NCBI GenBank assembly: GCA_016714765.1 | Contig: JADKCF010000004.1 | Span: forward strand, 124,001-188,000 | From: Saprospiraceae bacterium | Lineage (GTDB): Bacteria > Bacteroidota > Bacteroidia > Chitinophagales > Saprospiraceae | DNA: 64,000 bases | Direction: 5' to 3' | Part shown: positions 47,390 through 56,167 of the stretch, piece after piece | Layout of the letters: every line of letters begins with the position of its first letter | Position numbering within the stretch: position 1 is the stretch's first letter | Translations under genes and position numbers: made by a program | Notes under the pieces: model-generated | The model's input: only the letters and a program-made list of their open reading frames with translations | What the model was told of the DNA's origin: nothing | Databases searched by the model: none

Positions 47390-47420
47390 TTTGGATTACC
47401 AAAGAAGTTTATTAATTTTG
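47390..47420 (+). promoter_or_regulatory. promoter of efp-accB-accC
   Basis: TTTG at 47390-47393, TAATTTTG at 47413-47420, spacer 19 bp. Predicted transcription start near 47427 fits ATG 47453 and excludes the longer upstream frame. Confidence 0.65.
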
Positions 47421-47452
47421 CGTCGTTTTTAACATTTAATGTAAACAAATTT

Positions 47453-48019
47453 ATGGCAAGTACTTCTGATATAAGAAATGGCTTATGTTTAAATCTCAAT
47501 GGAGATATCTATTCAATCGTTGAATTCCTGCATGTAAAACCAGGTAAAGGCAACGCTTTTGTAAGGACAAAACTAAAAAGCCTTACTACAGGTAAAGTGG
47601 TAGAAAATACGTTTCCTGCAGGACACAAAATAGATGATGTAAGGGTAGAGAGAAGAAAATACCAATATCTTTACAATGACGAGAATGGATATAACTTTAT
47701 GGACAATGAGACTTATGATCAGGTTTCATTATCCGAAGCTATGCTGGAAAGACCAGATTTCTTGAAAGAAGGAAGTGAAATCGAAATACTTTTTCATGCA
47801 GAAAAAAATATTCCACTGACAGCAGATATGCCTCAGAATATCGTTTTGGAAGTCACTTATACTGAACCGGGAGTGAGAGGAGATACTGCTACCAATGTAA
47901 CTAAACCAGCTACTGTAGAGACGGGTGCTGAGGTAAAAGTACCTATATTTATAAATCAGGGGGACAAAATAAAAATTGATACAAAGACAGGCGCATATCT
48001 GGAAAGGGTCAAAGCATAA
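47453..48019 (+). CDS. efp: elongation factor P
   Basis: Relieves ribosome stalling at polyproline. 188 residues, three beta-barrel domains. The loop carrying the modifiable residue is VKPGKGNAFVR with Lys at position 32; there is no yeaZ/epmA-type gene nearby to tell which modification applies. The frame extends upstream to 47330, but promoter position and conservation place the start at ATG 47453 (MASTSDIRNG). accB follows after 20 bases. Confidence 0.96.
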   Translation: MASTSDIRNGLCLNLNGDIYSIVEFLHVKPGKGNAFVRTKLKSLTTGKVVENTFPAGHKIDDVRVERRKYQYLYNDENGYNFMDNETYDQVSLSEAMLERPDFLKEGSEIEILFHAEKNIPLTADMPQNIVLEVTYTEPGVRGDTATNVTKPATVETGAEVKVPIFINQGDKIKIDTKTGAYLERVKA

Positions 48020-48039
48020 TCATTTAAAAATAAAGCCAT

Positions 48040-48540
48040 ATGAATTTCAATGAAATCCAGGAACTAATAAGATTAGTCAATAAATCCAATCTGACAGAAT
48101 TTAAACTAAAAGACAAAGATTTCGAAGTACAGATTCGTACTAAAAAGTACTATAAAGGCGCGGGTCAGACTTTTGTCACTGCCCCACAGATTATGCCTTC
48201 TATGCCACCGGCAGCGAGTCCGGCCAGTTTCACTGCACCACCTGCACCATCCCGTGTGGATTCAGTAGAGTCTCCGGGCCCCGAAGCACCCAAAGGGAAA
48301 AATGTAGTGGAAATCAAATCACCGATAGTAGGCACATTTTACAGATCACCTGGACCCGACAAGCCTCTGTTTACAAAGGTTGGCGATCAGGTAAAACAAG
48401 GTGATGTAGTTTGTATCATAGAAGCTATGAAACTCTTTAATGAAATAGAAAGTGATGTTACAGGAACTGTTGTGAAAGTCCTGGTGGAAGATGCGTCTCC
48501 TGTAGAGTATGATCAGGTCTTATTCCTCGTAGAGGTATAA
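48040..48540 (+). CDS. accB: acetyl-CoA carboxylase biotin carboxyl carrier protein
   Basis: Carries biotin between the carboxylase and transferase of acetyl-CoA carboxylase. 166 residues: an N-terminal helical region (MNFNEIQELIRLVNKSN), a Pro/Ala-rich linker (about 50-85), and the biotinyl domain (ending VEYDQVLFLVEV) with EAMKLFNE and the biotinylated Lys131. 49 bases separate it from accC; the pair is one operon with efp. Confidence 0.97.
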   Translation: MNFNEIQELIRLVNKSNLTEFKLKDKDFEVQIRTKKYYKGAGQTFVTAPQIMPSMPPAASPASFTAPPAPSRVDSVESPGPEAPKGKNVVEIKSPIVGTFYRSPGPDKPLFTKVGDQVKQGDVVCIIEAMKLFNEIESDVTGTVVKVLVEDASPVEYDQVLFLVEV

Positions 48541-48589
48541 CATTTTATCATCGATATTCTTTCTCATTATTACCTAAAACAAGCTTTTC

Positions 48590-49939
48590 ATGTTTAATAA
48601 AATATTAATTGCAAATCGCGGTGAGATAGCTCTGCGTATCATTAGGACCTGCAAAGAAATGGGCATTAAGACTGTAGCCATTTATTCGAAGGCAGATGCT
48701 GAAAGCCTTCACGTGAGATTTGCAGACGAAGCTGTATGTATAGGTCCGCCTGCCTCCTCTGAGTCATATCTCAATATCCCAAGGATTATGGCTGCCATGG
48801 AAATCACAAATGCAGATGCTATACATCCTGGATATGGATTCCTTGCAGAAAATGCCCGCTTTGCTGAAATTTGCAATCAATCGGGAGTAAAATTTATTGG
48901 CCCTACTGCTGAAATGATCAATAAAATGGGTGACAAAGTCACTGCAAAAGAGACTATGGTTAAAGCAGGTGTTCCTGTAGTGCCAGGATCAGACGGGCTG
49001 CTCAAAGATGTCAAACAAGGCATAAAAATTGCTAACCAGATAGGATATCCTGTCATCCTCAAAGCTACAGCAGGCGGTGGTGGCAAAGGTATGCGCATAG
49101 TAACAAAAGATGAGGAGTTTGAAGATGCATGGGATAGCGCCCGAAAAGAAGCCAAGGCATCTTTTTCCAACGACGGTATTTATGTCGAAAAATATGTAGA
49201 AGAACCCAGACACATAGAATTTCAGATCATTGGTGACCAGTATGGCAATGTCATTCACCTTTCAGAAAGAGACTGTTCTATACAGCGGAGACACCAAAAA
49301 TTAGTAGAAGAAAGTCCTTCCCCTTTTATGACTCCTGAGCTTCGTGAAAAAATGGGTGACGCTGCCGTAAAAGCAGGAAAATCTATCAACTATGAAGGCG
49401 TCGGGACAATAGAATTTCTTGTGGACAAACACAGAAACTTTTATTTTATGGAAATGAATACCCGCATACAGGTGGAACATCCCGTAACAGAAGAAGTGAT
49501 CGATCATGACCTGATAAAAGAACAAATCAAAGTAGCTGCAGGAATCCCTATTTCAGGCAAAAATTATTACCCTACGATGCATGCTATGGAATGCCGTATC
49601 AATGCCGAAGACGTTTTTAATGGCTTTAGACCTAATCCCGGCAAAATCACTTCATTCCATAGTGCAAAAGGCCATGGAGTGAGAGTAGATACACATGTAT
49701 ACGCCGGATATACTGTTCCTCCGTTTTATGACTCCATGATTGCAAAACTGATATGCAAAGCACAAACGAGAGAAGATTGTATTAAAAAAATGCAGAGAGC
49801 TTTAGATGAGTTTGTAATTGAAGGAATTAAGACCACTATACCCTTTCATAAAGCTCTAATGAAAAATGAAAAATTCAGATCAGGTGACTTCAATACCGGA
49901 TTTATGAATACATTCAATATTGAAGATTGCGTAGAATAG
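48590..49939 (+). CDS. accC: acetyl-CoA carboxylase biotin carboxylase subunit
   Basis: ATP-dependent carboxylation of biotin on AccB. 449 residues with the ATP-grasp layout: N-terminal ILIANRGEIALRIIRTCKEMG, the Gly-rich loop KATAGGGGKGMRIV, HIEFQIIGDQYGNVIHLSERDCSIQRRHQK, MEMNTRIQVEHPVTEEV with catalytic residues. Complete. The ABC exporter follows after 18 bases. Confidence 0.97.
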   Translation: MFNKILIANRGEIALRIIRTCKEMGIKTVAIYSKADAESLHVRFADEAVCIGPPASSESYLNIPRIMAAMEITNADAIHPGYGFLAENARFAEICNQSGVKFIGPTAEMINKMGDKVTAKETMVKAGVPVVPGSDGLLKDVKQGIKIANQIGYPVILKATAGGGGKGMRIVTKDEEFEDAWDSARKEAKASFSNDGIYVEKYVEEPRHIEFQIIGDQYGNVIHLSERDCSIQRRHQKLVEESPSPFMTPELREKMGDAAVKAGKSINYEGVGTIEFLVDKHRNFYFMEMNTRIQVEHPVTEEVIDHDLIKEQIKVAAGIPISGKNYYPTMHAMECRINAEDVFNGFRPNPGKITSFHSAKGHGVRVDTHVYAGYTVPPFYDSMIAKLICKAQTREDCIKKMQRALDEFVIEGIKTTIPFHKALMKNEKFRSGDFNTGFMNTFNIEDCVE

Positions 49940-49957
49940 CGTTTTAAAAAAATCAAA

Positions 49958-51766
49958 ATGAAGGGATTCTGGCGGTTGCTGTCCCGTATCAAGGATTATA
50001 AAAGGAGTTTTATATTAAGTATTGCTTCCAATATATTGCTGTCAATATTTACCGTTATCAGTATCCCACTGCTGATACCTTTTTTTCAGATACTTTTTGA
50101 CAGAACACAGACAATTCCTCAGAGACCATCAGGAAATGATATCAATGAATGGATAAAATATTATATATCTGATGCCATAGCAGTATATGGAAAGGAGACC
50201 ACTCTATTGTGGGTGTGTGCATCGCTGATCTTGGTTTTCTTTTTAAAAAATCTTTTCAGGTACAGTGCCCTTTATTTTATGGCACCCCTTCGTAATGGAA
50301 TCATATATGATCTCAGAAAACAACTCTATAATAAGTACCTTGACCTGCCCTTAAGCTTTTACAGCAACGAACGTAAAGGATCATTACTTTCCAGTATGAC
50401 CTTGGATGTGCAAGAGGTTGAGTGGTCGGTACTTAATGTAATCGAAGTTATTTTTAAGTCTCCCATCATTATGCTGGGCAGCATTTTTTTTATGTTTTAT
50501 ATCAGTCCTGCGTTGACATTTTTTGTTTTCATTCTGGTCGTTTTTGCAGGATTTATCATTGGCAAAATAGTCACCTCCCTTAGAGAAAACTCATCTAATG
50601 TCCAGGATCTCATAGGCAACCTCACAGCTCATGTAGAAGAAACACTGGGTAGTCTGCGCATCATTAAGGGTTTTAATGCAGAGCAATATCAGGCTTCAAA
50701 ATTTGAAAAAGAAAATGAGTCTTTCAGAAAATCTCTGACAAAAGTCGTCACCCGAAGGGATATGGCAGCACCGGTTTCAGAATTTTTAGGCGTCACGGTC
50801 GTCACTATCCTCATGTGGTATGGATCTAACCTCGTTTTTCAAAACACTCTTGCTCCTGAAACATTTTTTGCTTTTGTTTTTGCCTTCTACCAGGTGATAG
50901 AACCAGCCAAATCTTTTTCATCGGCATACTTCAATATACAGAAAGGGTTGGCTTCCATAGACCGTATAGACAGAATTCTGGATACACCTAATGATATAAT
51001 TTCAAAACCGAACGCAATTTCAAAAACTTCTCTTGAAAAAGAAATAAGATTTGAACATGTGTCATTTAGTTATAAAGACAATGATTACAGCGCATTGTCT
51101 GATGTCAGCATTACAATACAAAAAGGACAGGTGATAGCACTGGTGGGCTCATCAGGTGCCGGAAAATCAACTTTCGTAGATCTCCTTCCAAGATTCTATG
51201 ATGTGACCAGCGGAACAATCAGCATAGACGGTTTCGATGTCAGGGATATTGCCCTGGACGACCTCAGACACCTTTTTGGAATCGTCACTCAGGATCCTAT
51301 CCTCTTTCATGACACCATAGCCAATAATATCAGTTTTGGGAACACCAAATATACTCCGGACGAAATAAAAAATGCAGCTGTCATCGCCAATGCTCATGAT
51401 TTTATATCTGCACTCCCTGAAGGATATAATACCAGCATTGGAGATCGGGGACTCAAACTATCAGGAGGACAGAGACAAAGACTGACAATAGCCAGAGCTA
51501 TCCTCCGAAACCCTCCTGTACTAATCCTGGACGAAGCCACCTCTGCATTGGATTCGGAATCAGAGAGACTGGTACAGGATGCCCTTCATAAGGTCATGGA
51601 AAGCAGAACGTCAGTTGTAGTAGCGCATCGCCTTTCGACCATTCAGCAAGCTGATGTCATCCTCGTTCTCGAAAACGGCAGGATCGTAGAGCAAGGTACA
51701 CACACAGAACTTACAGCTAAAAATGGCCCATATAAACGGTTTGTGGAAATGCAATCCTTTGCTTAA
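49958..51766 (+). CDS. ABC transporter, fused permease/ATPase (MsbA-like)
   Basis: 602 residues: a six-helix transmembrane domain (about 1-320) then an ATPase domain. Walker A GSSGAGKST, Q-loop VTQDPIL, signature LSGGQRQRL, Walker B VLILDEATSALD and H-loop VVAHRLST are all intact. A homodimeric half-transporter; in this family lipid A/phospholipid flipping (MsbA) or drug export are the main choices. Position behind accC suggests a lipid role, but is not proof. Confidence 0.9.
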   Translation: MKGFWRLLSRIKDYKRSFILSIASNILLSIFTVISIPLLIPFFQILFDRTQTIPQRPSGNDINEWIKYYISDAIAVYGKETTLLWVCASLILVFFLKNLFRYSALYFMAPLRNGIIYDLRKQLYNKYLDLPLSFYSNERKGSLLSSMTLDVQEVEWSVLNVIEVIFKSPIIMLGSIFFMFYISPALTFFVFILVVFAGFIIGKIVTSLRENSSNVQDLIGNLTAHVEETLGSLRIIKGFNAEQYQASKFEKENESFRKSLTKVVTRRDMAAPVSEFLGVTVVTILMWYGSNLVFQNTLAPETFFAFVFAFYQVIEPAKSFSSAYFNIQKGLASIDRIDRILDTPNDIISKPNAISKTSLEKEIRFEHVSFSYKDNDYSALSDVSITIQKGQVIALVGSSGAGKSTFVDLLPRFYDVTSGTISIDGFDVRDIALDDLRHLFGIVTQDPILFHDTIANNISFGNTKYTPDEIKNAAVIANAHDFISALPEGYNTSIGDRGLKLSGGQRQRLTIARAILRNPPVLILDEATSALDSESERLVQDALHKVMESRTSVVVAHRLSTIQQADVILVLENGRIVEQGTHTELTAKNGPYKRFVEMQSFA

Positions 51767-51789
51767 CATTCATTTATTTTTAATCTCTT

Positions 51790-52944
51790 ATGAATCACTC
51801 CGTTTACAAATCTTTTTTTGAACAATATGGAATACCTGATGCTTCGGTTTTTGCACCCGGAAGGGCCAATATCATCGGGGAACATACCGACTACAATGAT
51901 GGATTTGTAATGCCTTTTGCCATAGGACAGGGAGTGTGGTTTTTTGCCAACGACAATACATCAGAAAATCTCTGCATCACCGCTTTTGATACAGGAGAGT
52001 ATACAATAATAGAAAATAAAAGCACTGACGAAAAGGTGCGTTTTGGTTGGGAAAAATATTTCAGGCAAGTACTTGCTGTTTTGGATCTGCACCATATCAA
52101 AGGGGCAAATATAGTTTTTGGTGGAAATCTGCCGATAGGTGCAGGTGTTTCATCTTCATCCGCCATCACCTGTGGTTTTGTTGCTTTACTGAATCAACTC
52201 AACCAATGGGGTATGAATGCTGATAACATGGTGGATACCTCTGTGAAGGCCGAAAGAGGGTACGGAGTCAGAGGAGGTATCATGGATCAATACACTATCA
52301 TCAACGGTATAAAAAATAAAGCCATCCTCCTCGACTGTCAAACGAATACCCACGAATATATTGACTTGAATATGGGCAAATACCATTTCTGTCTCATCAA
52401 TACCAATGTAAAACACAACCTTATCCAGACTGACTACAACCAAAGAAGGGCCGAATGCGAACACGCAGTAAGATTGCTGGATAAACACTACAGAAACATC
52501 AAATCTATAAGGGATATAGGTATGGAAGACTTACCTCTTATCAGAAATCTGCTGGATGATACTTTATTCAACAGAGTGAGTTTTGTGGTACAGGAAAACA
52601 ACAGAGTACTGCATGCCAGAAATGCTATCCTTCATGGGAACTACCCCAAGCTGGGAGAACTGCTATATGAGTCTCATGATGGATTGTCCCAAATGTACCA
52701 TGTGAGTTGTGAAGAGTTGGACTGGTTGGTAGATTATAGTCTCGAAGCAGATGAAATTGCTGGTGCCCGTATGATGGGAGGTGGTTTTGGAGGGTGTACT
52801 ATCAACCTAATAAACGGTCAGCTTCATAAAGAAACCATACATTCACTCACATCGGATTATGAAAAAAAATTTAACATCAAACCCGACATCATTGCTGTTA
52901 GCTGTGAAGACGGTATTATACATCATGCCCGTTATGGTAATTGA
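51790..52944 (+). CDS. galK: galactokinase
   Basis: Phosphorylates galactose at C1 in the Leloir pathway. 384 residues. GHMP motifs: galactose-recognition GRANIIGEHTDYNDGFVMPF (about 25-44), ATP loop LPIGAGVSSSSA (about 112-123) and the third motif MMGGGFGGCTINL near the C-terminus. No galT, galE or galactose transporter flanks it. 23 bases after the ABC exporter, so it may share its transcript. Confidence 0.95.
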   Translation: MNHSVYKSFFEQYGIPDASVFAPGRANIIGEHTDYNDGFVMPFAIGQGVWFFANDNTSENLCITAFDTGEYTIIENKSTDEKVRFGWEKYFRQVLAVLDLHHIKGANIVFGGNLPIGAGVSSSSAITCGFVALLNQLNQWGMNADNMVDTSVKAERGYGVRGGIMDQYTIINGIKNKAILLDCQTNTHEYIDLNMGKYHFCLINTNVKHNLIQTDYNQRRAECEHAVRLLDKHYRNIKSIRDIGMEDLPLIRNLLDDTLFNRVSFVVQENNRVLHARNAILHGNYPKLGELLYESHDGLSQMYHVSCEELDWLVDYSLEADEIAGARMMGGGFGGCTINLINGQLHKETIHSLTSDYEKKFNIKPDIIAVSCEDGIIHHARYGN

Positions 52945-52992
52945 CACATTCTCTGATAACCTTTTGAAATGTTAATTATTCTATAATTTTTA

Positions 52993-53021
52993 TTTGTAAG
53001 GCTTAACTCGTGCTATCTTTA
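52993..53021 (+). promoter_or_regulatory. promoter candidate for lipoprotein gene
   Basis: TTTG at 52993-52996 and TATCTTTA at 53014-53021 (one mismatch to TAnnTTTG), spacer 17 bp. Confidence 0.4.
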
Positions 53022-53111
53022 CAAATTATTTACGTCTTACGGATATGTGACAAGTCAATTGGCTGGCGTCTACATAAAAATATATTTTATTTCATTAAAA
53101 CATACTTTAAT

Positions 53112-54392
53112 ATGAAAACCATTCATTTTTTTAAATCGTTTTTAACAGTGGCATTTTTTGCCCTTTTTATTACGTCATGTACTGACGATGGTAGTGGTAC
53201 TACAGATCCTACGGTTATTAAACCTAAAGCCGATTTTATTGCCGGAACAGGTATCCTTGTTTCAGATGCTACAGTAAATGTTGCAAGTGATTTTACTGTA
53301 AATCTGGTAGCTAATAAAGGCGACAATCCTATGGCAACCCTGACCATTGAAGATGCAGGTGCAAAGGTCAGTTTAGACAGAATAGCTATTGCAGGTCTTA
53401 CTTCTTTCGGCAATCCGGTATCTCTTAATAATGATCTTCAGTCTGCTTTTGATTTTAAAATCACTATCAAGGCTCATACTGATATATCTACCAAATCATA
53501 TAAATTTACTATCGCTGATACTAAAGGTAATACTACTTCAAAAACAATCAGCATTACCACTTTAGGTACACCTCCTGCTATTACGGAGCCTGCTCCTGGC
53601 CTTAAATTTGATATAGCACCCAATGCGTTGTTTACATCAGTTTTTAAAGTAACTAAAGGAACAGCTGCTCTAAAATCTATGGAAGTTCTTATCAATGACG
53701 TAAAGGCAACTGACCTTACCAAGATCTTTTATGGTCAAGTACTAACGCCTATTGATGCCAATCCATACACCCTTCCAGCAGGTGACAAAGACATTCTAAA
53801 TAAAGAAATTTATTTCAGAGCACCGGCGGCTACAGGTACATATAAATACACAGTAAAATTCATAGATGAAACAGGCTTGTTTTCCAGCAGAGATATAACT
53901 GTCAATGTAGGTACACAGGTATCAATGCTTGCAGGTGTATTACTAAATCCGGCAGGAACAGGCAACACCGGTGGACTTGACCTGGATACTGGAGCAAGTA
54001 CAGGAACAGTAGCATCCAATCCTACATCAGCCAGCGCAGAAATCAGAGATGAGGGTATAGTGGACAATCAGAATGACCCTACCTGGAAACAACAGATTTC
54101 AGGTATGAACGGAAGTGTAATCAAATACATCACTAAAGGTGTCAATGGAGTAGCCGAAACCTACAAATTTGAAAATATAAAATTTCAGGAAGAAATTTCT
54201 GGCCTTTGGAGCAATGGTGTAGCTTTCAACAAAAGAAGCACTGACAACCTGAGAGACATTTCAGCTAAAGTAGTTGTAGGCGATAACTTTATCGTGAAAA
54301 AAGATGATAAGTACTATTTGCTCTCAGTAAAAGAAGTAAAAGTAACTACAACTGATAATAAAGATCAGTACACCTTTGATGTAAAATTCTAA
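53112..54392 (+). CDS. lipoprotein of unknown function
   Basis: 426 residues from ATG 53112; the frame extends to 53010, but only the later start gives a signal peptide with a lipobox (FALFITSC). After Cys, DDGSGTT is followed by beta-rich repeats of Thr/Ser/Asp-rich strands (FIAGTGILVSDATVNVASDF, TYKYTVKFIDETGLFS), suggesting immunoglobulin-like folds. The C-terminus (KYYLLSVKEVKVTTT) is strand-rich. Likely anchored to the outer membrane, facing the surface; no known family recognised. A strong terminator follows. Confidence 0.7.
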   Translation: MKTIHFFKSFLTVAFFALFITSCTDDGSGTTDPTVIKPKADFIAGTGILVSDATVNVASDFTVNLVANKGDNPMATLTIEDAGAKVSLDRIAIAGLTSFGNPVSLNNDLQSAFDFKITIKAHTDISTKSYKFTIADTKGNTTSKTISITTLGTPPAITEPAPGLKFDIAPNALFTSVFKVTKGTAALKSMEVLINDVKATDLTKIFYGQVLTPIDANPYTLPAGDKDILNKEIYFRAPAATGTYKYTVKFIDETGLFSSRDITVNVGTQVSMLAGVLLNPAGTGNTGGLDLDTGASTGTVASNPTSASAEIRDEGIVDNQNDPTWKQQISGMNGSVIKYITKGVNGVAETYKFENIKFQEEISGLWSNGVAFNKRSTDNLRDISAKVVVGDNFIVKKDDKYYLLSVKEVKVTTTDNKDQYTFDVKF

Positions 54393-54414
54393 TACGGCTC
54401 TTTTCTTTCGCTAA

Positions 54415-54460
54415 ATAAAAAAGTCCTCCGATCTGAAAATGAACGGAGGACTTTTTTATA
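54415..54460 (+). terminator. terminator after lipoprotein gene
   Basis: AAAAAAGTCCTCCG pairs perfectly with CGGAGGACTTTTTT, a 14-bp stem with a 13-base loop. Confidence 0.9.
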
Positions 54461-54537
54461 ATATTAAATGGAATGTAACACTTAAGCAGGTATATATAAA
54501 GATTCAAAGCTTTGTAGTCCTTACAAGCAGTGATTGG

Positions 54538-54693
54538 TTACATCCACCTCATACCTTTTACAAAATAAGTACAAAATGGAGGTAACATAACCCAAAACCA
54601 CTCAGGTTTAAACATCAGGAATAGAACTATACCTACTACTGATAAAAGAGTATACACCCAATAAATTCTAACTGAATCAGAAGAAGATGTCAT
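54538..54693 (-). CDS. 51-residue membrane protein
   Basis: ATG at 54691-54693, stop at 54538-54540. A short polar start (MTSSSDSVRIYW) is followed by one hydrophobic helix (VYTLLSVVGIVLFLMF), then KPEWFWVMLPPFCTYFVKG with a second hydrophobic stretch and MRWM at the end. The PEWFW and Trp-rich C-terminus is unlikely to be random, and small proteins of this shape occur in Bacteroidota. Divergent from mevalonate kinase. Possible regulator of a membrane enzyme; no partner can be named. Confidence 0.6.
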   Translation of the reverse strand: MTSSSDSVRIYWVYTLLSVVGIVLFLMFKPEWFWVMLPPFCTYFVKGMRWM

Positions 54694-54784
54694 ATTGTTT
54701 AGTTATTTTTGTTTTTCAATATTACTTTTACCCTGCAAATGTAGCAGATTAATAAAAAACAAACACTATAATCCATCATTAACT

Positions 54785-55663
54785 TTGGCAGAAACCTCTA
54801 AAAATTTTTATTCCAAAGTCTTACTTTTTGGTGAATATACAGTGACCCTCGGTTCTGGTGCACTTGCTATACCATACCAAGGCTTCAGGGGACATAGCGA
54901 TTACGGGCACGGGCATGATGAATCCAGAAAAAATCTATTCAGACTCTTATCTTATGTAAGTAAAACAGACCTAATCGAAAATGTATACGATCTGGAAGCA
55001 TTTACCAAAGATTTAGAAAATGGACTTTATTTCTCATCAAACATCCCTGCAGGGTACGGATTAGGCAGTAGTGGTGCAGTAGTAGCCTGGTTTTATCATT
55101 CATACAGTACCCGTAAAACAACCAACCTTGGCACCCTGAAAAATATACTTGGTGCCACCGAAAATGCTTTTCATGGCTCCAGTTCAGGTATAGATCCTTT
55201 GGTATCCTATATCCATGAGCCACTGATGATAAAAGATAGCAATGACATCTCCATAGTGAATCCAAATTTAAAAAATAAAGGCCTTTTTCTTCTTGATACC
55301 GGTTTGCCCAGAGAGACAGCGCCACTGGTTGCTGCTTTTAAAGAAAAATACTTGCATCACGATTCGTTCAAAGAGACCGTACACAACCTTTCCGAGTACA
55401 ACCGTGTGGCTATACAATCGATACTAGGTGATATTTCGAACGATCTTTATGCTAATTTTCATAACATTAGTGCCCTACAATATGAGCATTTTTCAGAGAT
55501 GATTCCATTATCATTCAGAAAACTTTGGTTATCAGGTCTACAAAGCGAACAGTTTTATCTCAAACTATGCGGAGCAGGTGGGGGGGGCATGATACTGGGT
55601 ATGTTAAAAGATCAGACCCATTACCCTCAGGAATTGACTGATTTTACAATTACATTCTTGTAA
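54785..55663 (+). CDS. mevalonate kinase (GHMP family)
   Basis: Converts mevalonate to 5-phosphomevalonate with ATP. 292 residues from TTG 54785 (MAETSKNFYSKVLLFGEYTV); the frame opens further at 54695, but that extension is low-complexity. GHMP motifs: FYSKVLLFGEY, ATP loop IPAGYGLGSSGAVVAW (about 85-100), the mevalonate-kinase ENAFHGSSSGIDPLVSY and the third motif LCGAGGGGMILGM. No ATG is available near the start, and TAACTTTG, a promoter-like match, overlaps the TTG. Diphosphomevalonate decarboxylase is not adjacent. Confidence 0.82.
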   Translation: MAETSKNFYSKVLLFGEYTVTLGSGALAIPYQGFRGHSDYGHGHDESRKNLFRLLSYVSKTDLIENVYDLEAFTKDLENGLYFSSNIPAGYGLGSSGAVVAWFYHSYSTRKTTNLGTLKNILGATENAFHGSSSGIDPLVSYIHEPLMIKDSNDISIVNPNLKNKGLFLLDTGLPRETAPLVAAFKEKYLHHDSFKETVHNLSEYNRVAIQSILGDISNDLYANFHNISALQYEHFSEMIPLSFRKLWLSGLQSEQFYLKLCGAGGGGMILGMLKDQTHYPQELTDFTITFL

Positions 55664-55740
55664 AATGACAACATTTGATATTTGTCTATCGTTTATGTTT
55701 ATAATTTTATTACATTATTTAATTATCTAAAAATATTAAA

Positions 55741-56100
55741 ATGAAGTCCATTAAAGTTTTATCCGTTATCTTCCTTTTGTCAATGATGATGTTGCCTTCA
55801 TGCAGTAAGGACGATACAGCCCCAAATATTGTTATCACTTCACCAGTGGAAGGCAGCACTCTCGAAAAAGGAAAGTCTTATCCTGTGACAGGTACTATCA
55901 CTGACGATACTGAACTGGCAGAAATTGACGCAGGCGGAGTTAAAATCACTACTTTTGACTCAAAAACAAGCCATAGTTTGGCTAATATTACCCTACCCAT
56001 ACCTGCAACCACTACCAATACAGCAGGAACATTTACCGTCACAGCTACTGATAAAGAAGGAAATAAAGCCACTAAAGTAGTTAATTTCATAATTAAATAA
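55741..56100 (+). CDS. small Ig-like lipoprotein (DUF4625-like)
   Basis: 119 residues. Signal with lipobox (LPSC, Cys21 region) then one Ig-like beta-sandwich: APNIVITSPVEGSTLEKG, YPVTGTITDDTELAEID, FTVTATDKEGNKATKV. This resembles DUF4625-type domains. Surface or periplasmic exposure likely; no enzyme features. Convergent with the MATE gene, whose stop lies 68 bases away. Function unknown. Confidence 0.72.
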   Translation: MKSIKVLSVIFLLSMMMLPSCSKDDTAPNIVITSPVEGSTLEKGKSYPVTGTITDDTELAEIDAGGVKITTFDSKTSHSLANITLPIPATTTNTAGTFTVTATDKEGNKATKVVNFIIK

Positions 56101-56167
56101 CAAACAACACCATCTACGTTGTGTGTATCAAATTGTTGGTCGATAAAAGTCAAAGTTTGTACGAGTG

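Noticed and set aside
47330..47452. Upstream extension of efp
   Set aside because: Promoter boxes at 47390-47420 lie inside it and EF-P begins at MASTSD.
53010..53111. Upstream extension of the lipoprotein gene
   Set aside because: The extended N-terminus would bury the signal peptide and lipobox; it also overlaps promoter-like sequence.
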